A stretch of DNA of 8,410 bases from Pseudomonadota bacterium (GTDB lineage: Bacteria; Pseudomonadota; Alphaproteobacteria; Rhizobiales; Beijerinckiaceae). The position numbers were made by a program, and so were the translations under genes. Below, in pieces: positions 7,634-8,410 of this stretch. The stretch lies in the NCBI GenBank assembly GCA_028876585.1, contig JAGWRL010000199.1, positions 1 to 8,410 on the forward strand. The letters are read 5' to 3'. Every line of letters begins with the position of its first letter. Position 1 is the first letter of the stretch. A model generated the notes under the pieces. The model ran no database searches. It was not told the origin of the DNA and was given only the letters and a program-made list of their open reading frames with translations.

Positions 7634-8410
7634 TCACGAGCAGGTCAGATAGGTCTTCTCGAAGTCGGCGAAAATCTGTTTGGTGATCGACTGCATCGAG
7701 CCGACATAATTGTCGACCGCGTCCTTGTCGGCGTAAACGGTGCCGGAATCGATGAAGCGGTTGGTCAGCGCGATCGTCTTGAACGGCGCGTCCTTCTTCA
7801 CCTTGCAACCGTGGCGGATGCGGTCGAGCGCGTAAGAACCGATGTAGCCCTGGCCATAGGGGTTTTGCAGCATCGTGCCGTTGACGAAGCCGTCCTTGAT
7901 CGCCTTCAGCACCACCTCGTCGTGATCGATGCCGACCATCTTGATGCGCTTGTCGCCGATCTTGCGCAAAGCGTTGGCGGCGACCACGGCGGGCACCCAG
8001 GCGGTGGTGACGACGCCGTCGACGTCGCCGGCATGGGCGGCGAGATAGGCGTTGATCTTCTCCTCCGCCGGCCCCGGCGCGTCGATGTCGGCGATCACCT
8101 GCACCACCGAGACCGCGCCGTTGCTCTCCTTGGCCGCCTTCGCCACCGCGTCGATGCGCAACTGCGTGTTGGGATCAACCAGGAAACCGGTGAAATGCGC
8201 GATGCGGCCCTTGCCGCCCATCGCCTTGATGAGCTCCTTCGTGCCGAGATAGGCGGAATTGCCGGTGTCGGTGCCGAAGCAGAACAGCGCGGTGGTCGGC
8301 TCCTTCAGGCAACCGGCGGTGGCGATCACCGGCGCGCCGTTCTCGGTCAATTCCTGCACGGTGCTGTTGGAGCCGACGGGGTCGCCGGGAAACACCAGGA
8401 ACGCGTTGTA
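7634..8410 (-). CDS. Periplasmic sugar-binding protein of ABC importer (Peripla_BP_4 type), N-terminus missing
   Basis: The last 258 residues are visible. The frame stays open to the right edge (YNAFLVFPGDPVGSNSTVQE...), so the start, signal peptide and probably 70-110 residues lie outside the window; an internal GTG near 8395 is not the real start. The fold is the LacI/ribose-binding type: ALFCFGTDTGNSAYLGTKEL (41-60) opens the second lobe, DGVVTTAWVPAVVAANAL (131-148) and KMVGIDHDEVVLKAIKDG (157-174) are the expected ligand-lobe strands, and LQNPYGQGYIGSYAL (181-195) is the usual hinge-near motif. It captures a sugar in the periplasm and delivers it to the permease pair encoded 88 bp downstream. 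Four cysteines (34, 44, 202, 257 of the visible part) are unusual for this family and could form disulfides. Cargo is unknown. Confidence 0.92.
   Translation of the reverse strand, partial: YNAFLVFPGDPVGSNSTVQELTENGAPVIATAGCLKEPTTALFCFGTDTGNSAYLGTKELIKAMGGKGRIAHFTGFLVDPNTQLRIDAVAKAAKESNGAVSVVQVIADIDAPGPAEEKINAYLAAHAGDVDGVVTTAWVPAVVAANALRKIGDKRIKMVGIDHDEVVLKAIKDGFVNGTMLQNPYGQGYIGSYALDRIRHGCKVKKDAPFKTIALTNRFIDSGTVYADKDAVDNYVGSMQSITKQIFADFEKTYLTCS

Noticed and set aside
5858..7686. Open frames on the plus strand opposite the two permeases (5858-6589, 6087-6647, 6841-7686)
   Set aside because: Their translations are Arg/Asp/Gln/His-rich and hydrophilic, the expected complement of membrane-protein codons, and they show no domain.

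Overview
The window is GC-rich (roughly two thirds G+C by eye), densely coding, and carries eight genes, two of them cut by the window edges. The best guess for the host is an alphaproteobacterium, probably in the Hyphomicrobiales (rhizobia/Rhodopseudomonas-like). This is inferred from the PimC/PimD-like acyl-CoA dehydrogenase pair, the sugar-acid dehydratase and the sugar ABC cassette, not from any phylogenetic marker. I see no rRNA, tRNA, CRISPR array, insertion sequence, integrase or phage gene.

Left part, minus strand (read from 2217 down to 1): a solitary PhnD/transferrin-like substrate-binding-domain protein without a signal peptide (1438-2217), then a PimC-like acyl-CoA dehydrogenase large subunit (184-1383), and 3 bp later the N-terminal 60 codons of its PimD-like partner (1-180, cut by the edge). 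A sigma70-like promoter with a small palindrome over its -10 lies just upstream of the dehydrogenase pair, so the pair may be transcribed separately from the binding-protein gene.

Middle, plus strand: an IlvD/Edd-family Fe-S dehydratase (2284-4005), most like sugar-acid (aldonate) dehydratases. It diverges from the PhnD-like gene across only 66 bp. It converges on the ABC operon, and an 11-bp GC-rich inverted repeat sits at that junction.

Right part, minus strand (read from 8410 down to 4026): a four-gene sugar-type ABC importer operon, comprising a periplasmic binding protein (5' end missing), permease 1, permease 2, and a double-domain RbsA-like ATPase. The permease and ATPase genes are packed tightly (ATGA overlap, then a 2-bp gap). 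An 88-bp spacer with two GC-rich hairpins separates the binding protein from permease 1. This spacer may set the usual excess of binding protein over membrane components.

A plausible joint role for the middle and right parts is uptake of a pentose or related sugar or sugar acid, with a non-phosphorylative dehydration step by the IlvD/Edd enzyme. The sugar dehydrogenase, lactonase and keto-deoxy-acid steps such a route needs are not in the window. Nothing here looks like a wholly undescribed system. The points most worth checking are the odd cytosolic PhnD-like protein beside an acyl-CoA dehydrogenase pair, the intercistronic hairpins, and the cysteine-rich binding protein.
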